From the NCBI GenBank assembly GCA_944990035.1, contig CALYLX010000112.1:620001-684000 (forward strand): a DNA stretch of 64,000 nt. The letters are read 5' to 3'. This document shows, in pieces, positions 46,705 through 60,100 of this stretch (within the stretch, counting starts at the first letter, position 1; each line of letters begins with the position of its first letter). A model generated the notes under the pieces. It saw nothing but the letters and a program-made list of their open reading frames with translations. It searched no databases and was not told the origin of the DNA. Origin of the DNA: Clitopilus passeckerianus. Taxonomy: Eukaryota > Basidiomycota > Agaricomycetes > Agaricales > Entolomataceae. The translations under genes were made by a program, and so were the position numbers.

Positions 46705-49700
46705 ATGCCGTCTGGGAGGCGCTTAGCTGCTGTTCCTCCCCTTGCTGTCGCTGCTGGCCCAACTCCAGCTGACAGGGCGACGCTGAAACCTGGCAAAGAT
46801 TCTGAGCAAGAATCGATGCTTTCAGAATACCCTCGTTCTCGTTTAACCTCAGCTACTACAAACCGTACTATTTCTCAATCCTCCTACGGTCATAAGAAGG
46901 AATCGGTCATAAATATCTCCTCAACCAAAAAGAATACCCACGCGCTCTCAGCAACCGACGCCACAGGTTCAGAGGACCTCGCCGAAGAACTTGACTATAT
47001 CACCATACCCTCGCAAACCGGTGACCCCTCAACCCCGCCATCTCCAATCTCATACCGTACAGACAAAGCCTCTCGCATTCTCGGTATAAAACACCGCAAA
47101 AGTATGGAACCTATACCCGCCTCGGCTCGTAATTCTATTGTATCCACTCGTTCTGTTCGCGATATACCTTCTATACCCTCTTTCACACCTACATTACCTC
47201 TCACTTCGTTATATGTTGTCTCTGGTCTTCCCAAGTCTCCACATACGTGGACCTTGGCCGATCCTGACTCCGTACTCGGCCTTCACCACGCTGAAGGTGC
47301 AGTAAACCGCTGGTGGCGCCCAGAGGTCCTTGGAAGCACTGTCAGCCCCGGTGCTGGAGGTACTGCTAGCAAGAAGAAGAAGCGTGGCAAGGGAGATGAA
47401 CTCGTGAAGGGGGCTGGCAGCCTTTCAAAGCAAGAAGTTGGCAAGATGCTCTCGAAGGCTCTGAAGGTCGGTTCCTGAACAGATTCCATGGTTACGGTGA
47501 CTGATTCTTTCATTTTAGCTTTCCTTCACTCGAGAAGTCGAGATTATTGCGTCGACTCTCCAACCGGCATCAACCATTCACACCTTCACTTTTACTTTGC
47601 CAGCACCCAATACCCCTTTGGCCCCGACACCGTCCGGGGACCTTCTCCGTGCCTCGGTGTTGACCAGCGCCGACCACCGAGCCTCTGGCGCTACTTTCAA
47701 CTACGCCTATACAGATGATCCATTCCCCCGCCCATCTTCTGCATTCCTCGGCCCGCCAAGCATCTTCCGAGGCAACTCTCACAATGGCACCACAGCTGCT
47801 GGGGGTTCTGCCAATGCTGCCGAACAAATCGCTGGAAGCACCGTAACATACCACGGTGTATGCCTGACTGTCTGGTCGCATGCCGATGCCGAACGCAGTA
47901 ATGCCATTCGGCGGACTTTGGAGGCAGGCCGCCTTCGCAAAGAATCTGCTCAATCCCTTGTCGCGTCCAGGCTCAAAAATCTTCGCGCTGATGTATCTTC
48001 TGCCGGTGATGGTGCCGATCCCACTGTTCAAGCACGCCGTCATGCTAAAAGGACGCACGTGGACCTTGGGGTGACGCCGAAACAGACGGCGAGACGGAAG
48101 CAGAAGGAGGCGCAATTAGCGAGAGCGATTTCGAAGTTGCTAGTACCATCGGACATGGACCTGGCGAAAGCACACTCTTCTTACCTGGAGACACTGTCTT
48201 CTGGCTGCCTTACGCCCTCAGTGAGTTCGCAAGGATAATAAACATACGTTTACTCACAGTACAACAGCTCTCGTTTCGCGACACCCCGTCTATGATCTTA
48301 TGCGGGACTATCTCACTCTTTCTTGGGCACGATTCTCGAAGGACGTGCAGTCACATACCTTACAGATTTCCAAGATTCTCTCTCATCCTGCTCCGCGTGC
48401 GGGCGAGTTAATCAAGCTGGACGCTAGTTCTAAAACTGACAACACAGACTCCAGCCTGGAAGTCATCGCTCGCTTCCCTGGAGGACTTGACTTTGGTCGA
48501 GGCTTGGTGGACATCAATTTCACCATGTGGCCTCTCTTCAAATGTTTGAACATTGATAATATTCTTACCATATGTGAGGTGTGCACCAACTCCCGTTTGT
48601 ATACTAAGTGGTTTAGTATACTCACAGAGTATCCTATAGATTGCCCTGTCGCCTACTGGCCGCATCTTGTTCTTCTCCAGGCACCCTGCCATGCTCGGGG
48701 TAATCTTGCTATAATGGTTCCTACTCTTAAAAGCTAATGCATTCCCAGATTGCTGTTTTCACTATCAAGTACCTCGTCGAATTACGAGGCTGGAACGGCA
48801 TTTGTTTGCCTGCCGTCCACTCACGAGATGCCAAGATCTACATCGATGATCCTGGACCATGGATCATGGGTCTTGCCACCGAAGCCCGTTACAGTATCAG
48901 GCCACCGCCGGAAGTCTGTGTATGTGACCTGTGAGTTTTTAAAGGCACCCTTGGAAGTCTTGGTTGCTGATACAATTACCAGTGATATCAATTACTTGTA
49001 CGAGGCGACGTTTTCTCAGGCCACATCGTTACTCATGTACTTTTCACAGGAGCTGCCCTTCTCCGCCAATTGGCGCCGTTTCCGTCAAGCTGCAGCGCGA
49101 CAAATTCAGGCAGCGGTTGCTTGCCGCTTTTGACTCTCATTATCATCCCGACCACTCCGTTCCGAGGTATGATATTTACCAACTTGCCAGTGTTACATGA
49201 TTTATTCTGAGGTTGGTTTCAGTGAATTCAAGGAAGCTTTTCCTGCTGGGCGGTTCCGGCCTGTATGCAAGATACAGGCGAAAAGAGGCGCGTCCTCTTC
49301 TGCGGTCGCGGAACAGATCAAACCACCTGAGTGGTGGCATTCGACCCGCATCATCCAAGCGTTTGACAGTGTCCTGCAGGATAGGGTACGTAACCCACCA
49401 TCCTACCGAGATCGCTCGTGCTAACACAAGATTACAGTTCAAGAAACCCTCGCTGTTGAAGCGCATCAGCATGTTCGGCGCCACCAAGCGGGCACCTCAG
49501 CTTTCTGCTGCCGAGCAACATGTTCAGCTTTCGATTCGAAAGCGTGCGACAGCATTCGTTGACGCTCGTGACGATCTTGAAACGAAGATTGGACGTCTAT
49601 CCCGTCGTCTGAACTTCTTGATGACTGAGTCTGACCTTTGGAGAGATAAATTTGTCACTTTCGAGCAATATGCCGAGAAGCTCAGTGCCGAAGCCGGTCA

Positions 49701-50935
49701 GCTTCGAGCTAAGATTAATAAGGAGCAAAAGGAAACGAGAAGGTTGTCTGGTCTCGTCACACTCACCGCTGTTGAGAAGAACAAACTTCAGACTCGTAAG
49801 TAGCCGCCATTCGTCTCGTCAGCAGATGTCCTAACCCCAGTATAGAGCTTCGCGACACAGAAAAAGCCCACAAAGATGCCACCCTTGAGTTAGAGAAGAT
49901 GAGGGAAACCATGGAGAAGATGGAACAAGAGCGAGAGGAGATGATCGCTGAAGTCGAAGCGCAGATCGAGAAGGCACTTGCCTCGATGGCTGTAGGAATG
50001 GATGAATCGGAATATAGCGACTCTCGGCCCAATAGCCGAATGTCCTCTACATCCAAGCCGTCTAGATCCAGGCGCCCGAGTGACGCCACTCCTTCAATGC
50101 GCGCTGGGGCTATGCGCTCCGCTGGAACAGAATCAACACTCGCCGAAACGGACGGCGAACGCGATGACGACAAGGACAATCATGCCCAAAACGTAGAAGT
50201 TCCAGGTGAGCAGAAGAAGGGCTCTCAATCCGAGCCTGCGACCCCGAGCAAGAAGAAGAGGTTCTCAGCCTCTGAGGTAGACCTCCCTCAGGATACCATG
50301 AATGCAGTCGACGAAGGCATTAGTTTAAAGAGCGACAAGATCGCCCGCAAGGTTCTAGAGATCGAACAGAAGGTCCAGGCTTATTCTCTTTCGTCATTCC
50401 AATGCTGATACAATATATCTTCCAGCTTGAATCAGCATTAAGTTCTGACAATCACAGAAGGCGGAAGAAGAAGGCAAAGGGAAGCGGGGTGGTCTCCCCT
50501 GATACTGAGGAAGAATCGAGTAATACGCACCGATCCACACACTCAAGAAAGTCTAAAGCAGGACGCTCTTATACGAAGTCTCCTCCGAAGACCCGCGCAA
50601 GGAGTGGTACCGCCTCTTCAACGCAAACTGCTCAGAGCACACGAACGGAAGGAACCGTGGTTCATCCTAGGTCCTTCCTGAGCGTTTCTCCCGAGTCTAC
50701 AGAGCATAGTATTGCAGATACCCCCACCCGCTCTACTTTCGAGTGCGTTCGTGACAATGAGGCCACTCCTGGAAAAACAGCTCCAATCGTAATTCCTCCC
50801 TCACCCTCCAAAACAACCCAGAATAAAGGCAGCTTGCTCACCGACGAATCTGACAATGACTTCCAGAGTGCACATTCACACAGCCCACAGAGAAGTGTAT
50901 TGGATGACAGCAAGGCGTTGACCTCGGACGCGTAG
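46705..50935 (+). CDS. Tripartite DENN-domain protein (predicted Rab GEF)
   Basis: A disordered Ser/Thr-rich start leads to the uDENN part (LPLTSLYVVSGLPKSPHTWT, VTYHGVCLTVWSHADAE). The central DENN core reads LPGDTVFWLPYALTLVSRHP, VYDLMRDYLTLSWARF, GGLDFGRGLVDINFTMWPLF, IALSPTGRILFFSRHPAML and IKYLVELRGWNGICLPAVHS. The dDENN follows with IYIDDPGPWIMGLATEA and KLQRDKFRQRLLAAFDSH. A coiled-coil region (KIGRLSRRLNFLMTESDLWR to MEKMEQEREEMIAEVEAQIE) and a long Ser-rich tail complete it. DENN proteins load GTP on Rabs in membrane traffic. A frame slip at about 48168 (one A) links DMDLAK to STLFLPGDTV. Cognate Rab unknown. Confidence 0.88.
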
Positions 50936-51132
50936 GATTCAAGGTCCTTCATGTCTTCGATAATTGTTCCACAAACCAGTTGTGCCACTCGTTCAATTGT
51001 TGCCTCGCGATTTCGTTGCTACAAACTGCTTACATCTTGAATAATTCCGCTCCGTTTCAGTACATACATTCATCTATGATTGATTATTCCCAGATATATA
51101 CTAACTCAATAGTACTATGAAAGTTGCTACAA

Positions 51133-54100
51133 TCAAGAATCCATCCTCTTCCTCGCGTTAAAAGCTTTGACGACAGTTGAGAGTTGGCCAAAGAACCAAG
51201 ACTGCGACGACTTGTCAGGGATGAAGGCGAAGCGGTCGTTCTCTTTTCCCGCTTTGTGACCAAACCTGATTCCTGTGTCTTCGACTGTGATGCCATGCAT
51301 GTCACTGAAAGGAAGGTCCCACTCCAGGCGTAGATTCTTCACCCAGAATGACAGAATTCGCGCGCGTGTCAGCAAGACCACCTTTTCATCACCTGCAGAA
51401 TCTGGAACAATTCAAGAGTTGGAACCTCAAAATAACTGAGAAACTTACTAATATGTGCAACATATGACTCCTGACGATAGGCGCCGCTATTTAAGTCTCT
51501 CATCCAGTATTGTCCCAGTGCTTCTCGGGCGGAGTATGGCTGCAAAGGAGGTCAATGCATTAACTCGGCTGGGATCGATAAAAAGAAACCTACTCGTAAA
51601 ATCCCGTCCGCGGATACATGCCTTGGCTGTTTAAGGGTCAGCTTGGACTGAGCTACATTGTAACCAGGCACGACGCACCAGACGAACACGATCTCGCTCA
51701 GGACTATCGAAAACGGTGGTGGTATTGCGGATTCCTGGTGGCAGCCAATTAGAGAAAGAACTGCAACCTGGTCTCCTTCACCTACCTTCCGAAACATTCG
51801 AGGCCAGATCGAAGACACCGACGACGGGTTTTGTCACCACACTTGGACAACATTAGCAAGCCACGATATCAAAGGAAGGGAATACCGTACCCGACGAATC
51901 CTTTGCCAATACCTTTGAGGAAACCAACGGCGCCTTCTTGCTCCGCACCCTCAATGGGTTTCATCTGGGAAGCAAGAAATCAGTCAAACATCTCCAATTA
52001 GAGTTTCGTGGCCTACCAGAACCCCCTCCACTGCGCTAGTGACGCTCGAAGCGAAGGCTTCCCCGCCAGCCGCAACGCCATAACTAAAGAAACCAATAGT
52101 AAGAAAGGGATGCAGGCCATAAATAAGCATCACCTACATGGCATGTCGTGGCTTGTTGCGACGTTGTGCAATTCTCCTCCGGGCCTGATATTCGGGGTCG
52201 AAAGTTGCAGCAGATAAACCTTATGCAAGGTACCAAATGAGAGGTTGCTACGTCCGTGGGTGCCATTTGGAAGTACCTTTCCCAACGCTACTTGTGAACT
52301 TCGTCACACTATCGCTGACGCCAAACACGGTCTTCTTCACAAAGCTTGCGGCGCCCTTTACATGCTATATCAGCCTAATCTCTGTAAATAGTGATATTTG
52401 TGTACCTTCGCTATCCCGAGTCCGAGTTCCTTATTTCCGTGCATGACGTTTCCGTGGAATGGCTCGTAGAAGATATCTGCCACGCCTGAGCTGACATTTG
52501 TGAATAATCCTACTGGATTGCCGATGAAGTCTGCTGATCCAAGGAGGCGATATAACTGTCGTAGAACCTCTTGCCGGTAGTGGTATCCAATCCTTGCCGT
52601 TAGCTCTGGCATAGTGAGGTGCATATCCTTGATGCCCAGAGCATTCATCTCCAAAGGAGCATCGTTAATATTCCCGACAGCCATAGTGAAGGCGTTCAGT
52701 GCGACAGCGATTGGGTTGCGTATGCTCGTTCTGTTGCAGGACAATGTCAGCACCTGTCATCGTAAAAAGGGACAGATAAACCTACTTTGCCTCCGTACTG
52801 ACCCTCTCTGTGCGCATAAAGGATAGCGACAATTTGATGGGCTGAAGTTCGAGCACCTCGAAGTAAAGTTCTTCTCCGCCAGAGTTTTGAGCTGGCTCGG
52901 GTATGGTTTTGATATCTTCAAGAAGGAGACTGCTGTTGTGGGAGGTTGTTACGTCGCTGGGGTCATGGATCCGGCACGCAAACTTACTCGTCGGATTCTT
53001 CCCATGAAAGGCCTTGCACTTTCACGAGGTCAATGATAGCAAAGAGCAAGTCCTCGTCAAACTCGATCGTCAGAGCTTGAAGTAGTACCGAGCAGTATTT
53101 GACAAAGAGTACACCATGCTCTGCATGGATTCTTAGCAAGTCCAATCAAGAACAGGTAGGAAACACGTACCTTGGTCATTGAGCCAGATTATTGAACCTT
53201 GGACGGTTGGAAGGGCAGCAACGCCAGTCGACTCCCTGTTGATGGGGGTGGGTTGCAGTAAAACCGGGTACAGAGCATCATGTAATTGGTTGTCAATCTG
53301 GAGCGTCCCACACGACACATTGAAGGACTGAGCTACCGGCGAGCTCGTGTACTCCAGTTTAAGCGCATTTATCGATGCGTATAGCACTTCGAACATCTTC
53401 TTGTTCATCAACGAAACACCGATACCAGCCATGTCCAGATTCAGGGATAGCGTAGGTAACACCGTTTCAGAGACCGGCTCGAATTCCACTGTAGATGAGA
53501 TGGTGTCCTGTCTTGTAATGGACTGCAGATTGTGATTCCGTGGTTTGTATAAGCTTCGGTCTGGGTGATAGTTCGAGATACATAGGATCTGCCGCTGACC
53601 GGCGGCCCTGACATCAAGGGATACTGCTTTAACCGCCTTTTTATCCTATGACAACGTGATAAGACCTTCAGTAAGAAGACCAGAAGATGAAGGAAGTTTA
53701 CGTGAAATTTGAAAGGAACGAGATTGCCTATCTCCATGATATCGACAACGCGAGGGGTACCGTTGATGACTAGAAGAACCTTCTTTTCTCTGGCTGCGGG
53801 GAGATCCCAAGCGTATTCTAGGTCAGATCCTGGTTCGATCTGGTAGGTTGGGTTAGACCTCCTGGAGTTCTGCTCGGTGCTCTGACCGGCGCTCTGGAAG
53901 CCATGATGAGAATAGATGGATATTTTCACGGATATCGAATTACCGTTTGGCTGAGAGTAACCGGATAATCACTCCTGTTCTCGATGAGGAACGGCCAGTC
54001 TGTCGCTCGGGAAAAGGTGACGAAAATAGTTGATGCATCGACGCGCACGTCAGTCCGCACCAGAGGTATGTGAGAATTGCCGTCATGGCTATTTCGGACC

Positions 54101-57100
54101 CGGAGGTGCACAGAGCCAATATCTTCCATGTTAATCGGTGCAGACCTTCCCAGAACAGTTCATGTGAGTGGGAGAGAGGAGGAAGGTGGTCAATGATTCT
54201 CACCATTGGCTATTCAAACCAGGATATGCTATTGTGACCAGCTTTTCATCACCAGATCTGATGAACTGTAATGGTGCGCGTTCTCCAGGTTGTATTGTAG
54301 AGTTGTCGTGGGGCGGACAACCATGTTCTCGATAGCTAATCGATTCTGATAGGTCGTTCTTCAGTAAGAATCTAGGAGTCAGGGTAACGATCTTTGTAAG
54401 TTTGTATTTTCCGCGGCCTTCAGACCACGAAACCCCAACATGGATCTCCTCTGCTTTCTGCTTTTCCGATGGTATGACTAGAGCCGATTCGGCAGTCGGT
54501 GCTTCCAGGCTGATAGTCTAGGCATGTTATGAGAAATAAGAATAGTTTGATTCGAGAGGCACCGTACCTTCGACCAAGCCGAGTGTCCAACCTTGAGGAT
54601 GTATTCGTGCCCATTGTCATAAGGATGTGATGCCACTGACCATGTCAGCTTATCAGGTCATACAGAGAGGGTACATATTCACTTACAATATGGAGAAGGT
54701 TCGGCTAGGGCATCTACATAATGAATTAACTATGGCTCTATGCCTCAACCAGCTCCTAGTCACGTACCCAGGCGTGTGTCTCCAGCAACATCTTGTGACC
54801 CTGCCCTGGTGGAACGGGTTGACTTGACAAAGAATGGGAGTGTGGTCTTGTTCACGAATATCACAGGAACATAGATCTGAACTCTGAAAGCACCCCCCGA
54901 GTCAGCATATCGGCTAAAAACCAGGACTCAGTAAATCGACCAAAGCTGATAAGTGCCTGAGCTTACACATAGTTCAGCCTGAGATCAAGTTTTCTGTTAC
55001 GTTGATCTCGCAACGTGACGCGACTCTCTATGTCGAAATCGGAATGTCCGTCGGTGTTAATGATGGCAAATTCACTTGCGTGGAAGACTGCGTATCATAG
55101 CAGTGAGTGTGGGTGACAAGGAGTGGAGCTGAGCAGCATACCTGTGTCCTGTAGGAACACATTGAGGAGTACAAAATGGCTCAACTCAACGGAATGTACG
55201 GGCATGACCCCTCCTTTGCGCAAGTAGCTCCTCCAATTTTGATCGGTATCTTTATCATAGATACGATACTCCAGGTTGTATGGCAAAAGGTTCTCAAGTT
55301 CCAGAGGGGCCCTTAATTTGAGAGCAATCTTTGGGAACGCGCTGTGGTGACAATGAAGGTCGAGCTGTGACTTGCATCGTTGGTAACTTACCGTGATGTC
55401 AATTCCCGTGCGTCAGTCTGAACAAAGGCCTGGAAACGGAAGGCGGCCTCCTCTGGTTGTGCATGGGGGCATTTGATTGTGAAGCTCTTCCTTGCGATAA
55501 GATCCTCCCACCGGATGGCTGGGCACCACTTATATCCGAAACCCTCTGTCAAATCTTTGATTAACGAAAGTGGGTTAATTAGTAAAATCACATACGGTCT
55601 GGCTGTAGCCTGATTCGACTTGACGAAGCGACATCTATGGGGAGCGGATAACATTCTCCAGGTACAATGCGTTCTAAGGAATGGATCGGATGGCCTAAGT
55701 CATTCACAAGCATGAGCTCCAAAGGGTACAATGTATGATTCTCAACCTGATATGTCGATCTGATGGTGACAATCTTAACTGCATCGATGACCTTGACCTC
55801 CACCAGTAGTCGACTGGGGTGTTGTGTCCGTGGGCGCATGGAGAAAACGTATTCTCCCTCTCGATCGATGGGAATTCCGCGCAATCTCTCCCACTCCTTG
55901 TCAACAAATCGAAGGCATAGGTTGTGTTGCGCCGCCGCCGAGACATGCTAAAACATCCATGAGGTTCTGGCTTCGTATGTAGCGCGAACATCACCCACCT
56001 CTCGAGTTGCCCGCCATCCGTCAAATCGCCAGTCCACCGTTTGGTTGTCGAGAATCTTGGTACCATTGACATCTTTCGAACCGCTATGGTCATCATCTGC
56101 CCAAACCAGAATGGTCGAGCCAGTGCGATTCCGCAAACGATAAGGGGCATATGTCCCCCGTGGTTTTTGTAGCACTTGCGACCCCTCCTTGGCCCAGATG
56201 GTCGATGCAGTATTGGCTAGCTCAACCAGCGTTGTGCTAACATTCAAATCGAGCCTATCTCTCGCAGAGAGTCCGAAATTCATTCCACCCAAACCCCCAT
56301 CCTTTGCTGCCTAGATAACAACGAAAATCATTCTTAGGCCACTGTATGCAAACAGGTGCGTAAGAATCCTCACTGTAAGTGTAAAGCTCCACGGATCAAT
56401 CACTGTATGAAGGAGTTAGTACCCTTCGTGGGACTAGTGTACAAAGCAGCTTACAGGGCTCCCAGTGTGAGTTCAAAAGGTTCCAGTAGTTGATCTGGAT
56501 TGCCATGGTAGTTGTGGCATGAAGCTAAGTATATTTTTAGAATGTGCACTACCCTGTGAGAAGCACTCATACCTCTCCCGACCAATCTTTTGCGCCAAGG
56601 ATGAAGGGATTCATCTTGAGGTGCAGTAGGGGTTGTTCATAGAGATCACCAATCATGATTAAGCGCAGGCCGTCAAAAGAAGCCGTCAGCTAGGTCATTA
56701 TCATTGCTTATTAGCTTTCTTCAAGGTACCAAAGGAATAGGCCGGTATGCTGACCTGCTCTTTTGAAAGCGACACTTTGGCGCTTCCAGAAGTACGAGAT
56801 GCCTTGACCCTGCTGGTTCTATCCACTTCGGTAGACGATTGCACACCCGCTGGTTTAGAAGGAGGGTTGGAGTCTCCAAGTTGTCCATAGGACTTGATAG
56901 CTCTTTGAACAATCGAAGAGATGAGCGTAATGTCTCCATAAGAAGCACGGAAGACAACTGGTTTCAAAAGGGCCTCGATGGAGGAAAACTGTTGAGTGGC
57001 AGATGTCGAGCTTTTGAGAGACAGTGTCAAATCAACGTCGTCCAAGAACCGAACACTCTCTGGAAGTTTTCCAAGGCGCATCAGGGACATTCCAAGGCGC

Positions 57101-60100
57101 TCCACTGACATAGTTAGGACGGCCTGGGGGAAAGTCAGGCCCCGAACGAGCATCATGAGAATAAAGAACTAACTTGTTGTGAGATGAGGAGATGGTGCAC
57201 AGAGAGCTTGATGCAATGTGTGTCGGGATTGGAATCATTCTCCAAAACACTGACACAAAGTTCATGGAGTTCTAGCCGGAAATTCAAGCGGTGAGCTGAC
57301 TGAACCGCTGCCCGGTCTTCTTTGGCAGAAGCTGCCAGAGACTGTTGATATTCCTGGGGGCCACCTTGATTTGCCACTTCTTTGGGCGAGAAGAAGTCAA
57401 TCAATGCAATCAATGGATCTATCGCGAAGATGACTTGAGGTGCGTCAATAGTGACTACTGCCACGGAAGGTACTTCAGAGCTTGGTGGAATCGTATACAG
57501 GACCATGAACTGGTTTCGATCATGTTGAGCTGACGGGACAATTTCGCGAAACTTGGTGCTGCCAGGACGAGTGTTTGAAACGGTGAAAGATCGCAATATT
57601 AATTGTGCCTCGGTGGAACCGTCCTTTAAGGTCTTAAGGCGGAGTGAATTATCAACCAGTGCGAACTTCGCAATTCCGTGTTCGCTGAGGGCATCCTTGG
57701 AGTTTGCAAATTTGTCGTAGAGATGTAAGCTGATTGTGTTGACTGTGACAATGAGATCCAAGGAAGTCCGAGTGGAAATGGCCTCAGCGTTTGCAATAGT
57801 GGGCTGGGCACGCTCCGTTGGGGTGGTCTTCAGAGGCAGTGGCGTAAGGTTGGACTGGGACGGATCGTATTGGCTAACTCCGCTTCGAGCGCTGACGAGA
57901 ACAGATGATACGGATGAAGCAAGCGCCAGTAGGATGGTGTATTGGACTTGCGTCAGGTGGAGTTTGATATCGGAGATAGACACTGAGACCTGTAGGCCTG
58001 AGGTATTAGCAAAGTCCACTTACGAGATCAACAGTTTGTACCTGCGTATCGGGCTGGGATGGTGTTTTATCCGGTCGAGAGACCGCCAGCTTTTGGATTA
58101 AATCCGCGTTGATGTTGATGTTCTCGATCATCTTGAGTGATGCAGGCTGGTCGTGTACATACGTTGTGGAAACAAGCTGTATCCCGTTGAGGGTTCCTGA
58201 CGTTGTATTCTCGCTCTCCTGAAGATAGTTTTTGACGTTGATTTCGCCAAGCTGCATGACCAATGTATCTCGAGATCGAGTTGGGTTCCTAGGATAGACC
58301 AGGATGGGTGTTTTGACGGCTATATCAAATTGCATTCCCCCAACATCGACATTGGATGCCGTCTGCACAGCGGCATGGGTCGCAGCGTCGTACAGGCCTT
58401 TCAGTTTCGCAAGCTTTGACATGAAAATGAGGATCTCGCGCATCGGCTCTGCGAGGAAATGCAACTTGAGGGACGCTGTATGCAGGAAGATAGAAGATTT
58501 GATTCCATTGTAGCCTTCTCCCTCGGGGTCGAAAGTCTGGTATCTGAATTCAGCGAGCTCTTCACCCTCGATAGAGAGAATGTTGTTGAAGGCGGGAAGA
58601 ATGTGCTGTGACTCCATGTCGTTACTTAGAGCAAGGTTCCCAAGGCTCCCTACTACTCGAAGAGTTTTTGAAAGGAAGACGGAGACAGTTGCTGTACTTA
58701 GGCAAAGAGTAGCCAATGGTTCGTTGCCAGATATAAGTCGCACTTAATAAGTATTCAATATCACAAGTCAGTCACTGGCAGGCTACAGGTTGCTAAGGAC
58801 ATACCTTGCACACTGGCAAGCTCGACCTGTACGCGTATTTTGCTCCCAGATTGGTCAGATTGAACCAATTGCGTGCCGCTGGCAACGTTGTCGTCTTGTA
58901 TCACCGTTTGATTGGTTGGCGAGGCATTGTTCGAGGGCACAAAGGTTGTCATGATGAAATCATAGAGAGAAATTATGGGTTCCGGTAGGGCGGTGAAGAT
59001 AAATGTCGAAAGCTTGACCTCAACAGTCTGATCGAAGCCATTATACTTGGAGTTGAAGTTTGGCGCATTCCTCTGAACGCGTGCGTAGTGAACTATAAGC
59101 AGATCCTCCGAAGAATTATCCTGCTCTTCAACTGAAGATATGAACCTCAGAGGTTTGGCGCCTGGCTGAACCAAGTCCAAGGCAAGCGACCTGGTGATTA
59201 GTCAGTTAAGTATTCGAGAGGTACCTATGCATGCACTTACCGCAGGTCGACGTCAACAGTCATGTCAAACTCGGCAAGCACAAATTGAAGTGCGAATCTT
59301 CGCAAAACAAGATCCCCCAAAGGCTTTTCCTCTCCACCGTGACTCGATCTCGAGACCGATGCTCGAAGCTCGTCAACCTCGAAGGATAGATCAAACTTGT
59401 GCTGCCGGCTGTCCGGGCCCTGGAGCGCTTGTAAGCTACACTGATAACTGTGTGCTCGCCGGAAAAGTTTTACCTCTTCGGTTCCTTCATCGGCTTCAAA
59501 AAATGCCTCATCTCCATCCTCTCCGTCTTCATGCGTGTCTTCATGATCTTCGACATTATACTCCTTGCCTCCGCTGGAGAAAAAGCCAGTTGAAAGCTGG
59601 AATGACTTGGTATCTGGGCTAGCCACCATTGATCGCTCTGCAGGCTGGTCATCCCCGAATTTCGGTATGCTGACGTCAATGAGCCTCATCAGAGCCTTAT
59701 ACTTTGTATCTGAGAAGTTGAGCTGCAAGAGCGGTAATTTCCCAGCAACTTTGATCCTGGGGAGGTCAACAACCGACGGTACGATTGAGTTATGCACCTG
59801 AAGATCAATATTGATTCGCTCTAGCAAATGAAGATTGTCCTTTGAATCTGGAAGCAGGGCATCCAGACATGCATTGAGGTCGCTGCCGAGAACAAACTGA
59901 ATGCTGAGATGAGTCATGCTTCAAGATACTTTGACGATAGCGGGAATACTACCTGTGCTGCGGCAAGTTTGAGGGAAAACTTGTCGTACATGAGAGACTC
60001 GAGCTGTCGGTAATCGTTCTCGCTATACTCCTTCTTCCGTTTCATCTGTATTTCGCGCAGTGTATCCTTCTTTGCGAGATCGCTCCCAATCGATATATGT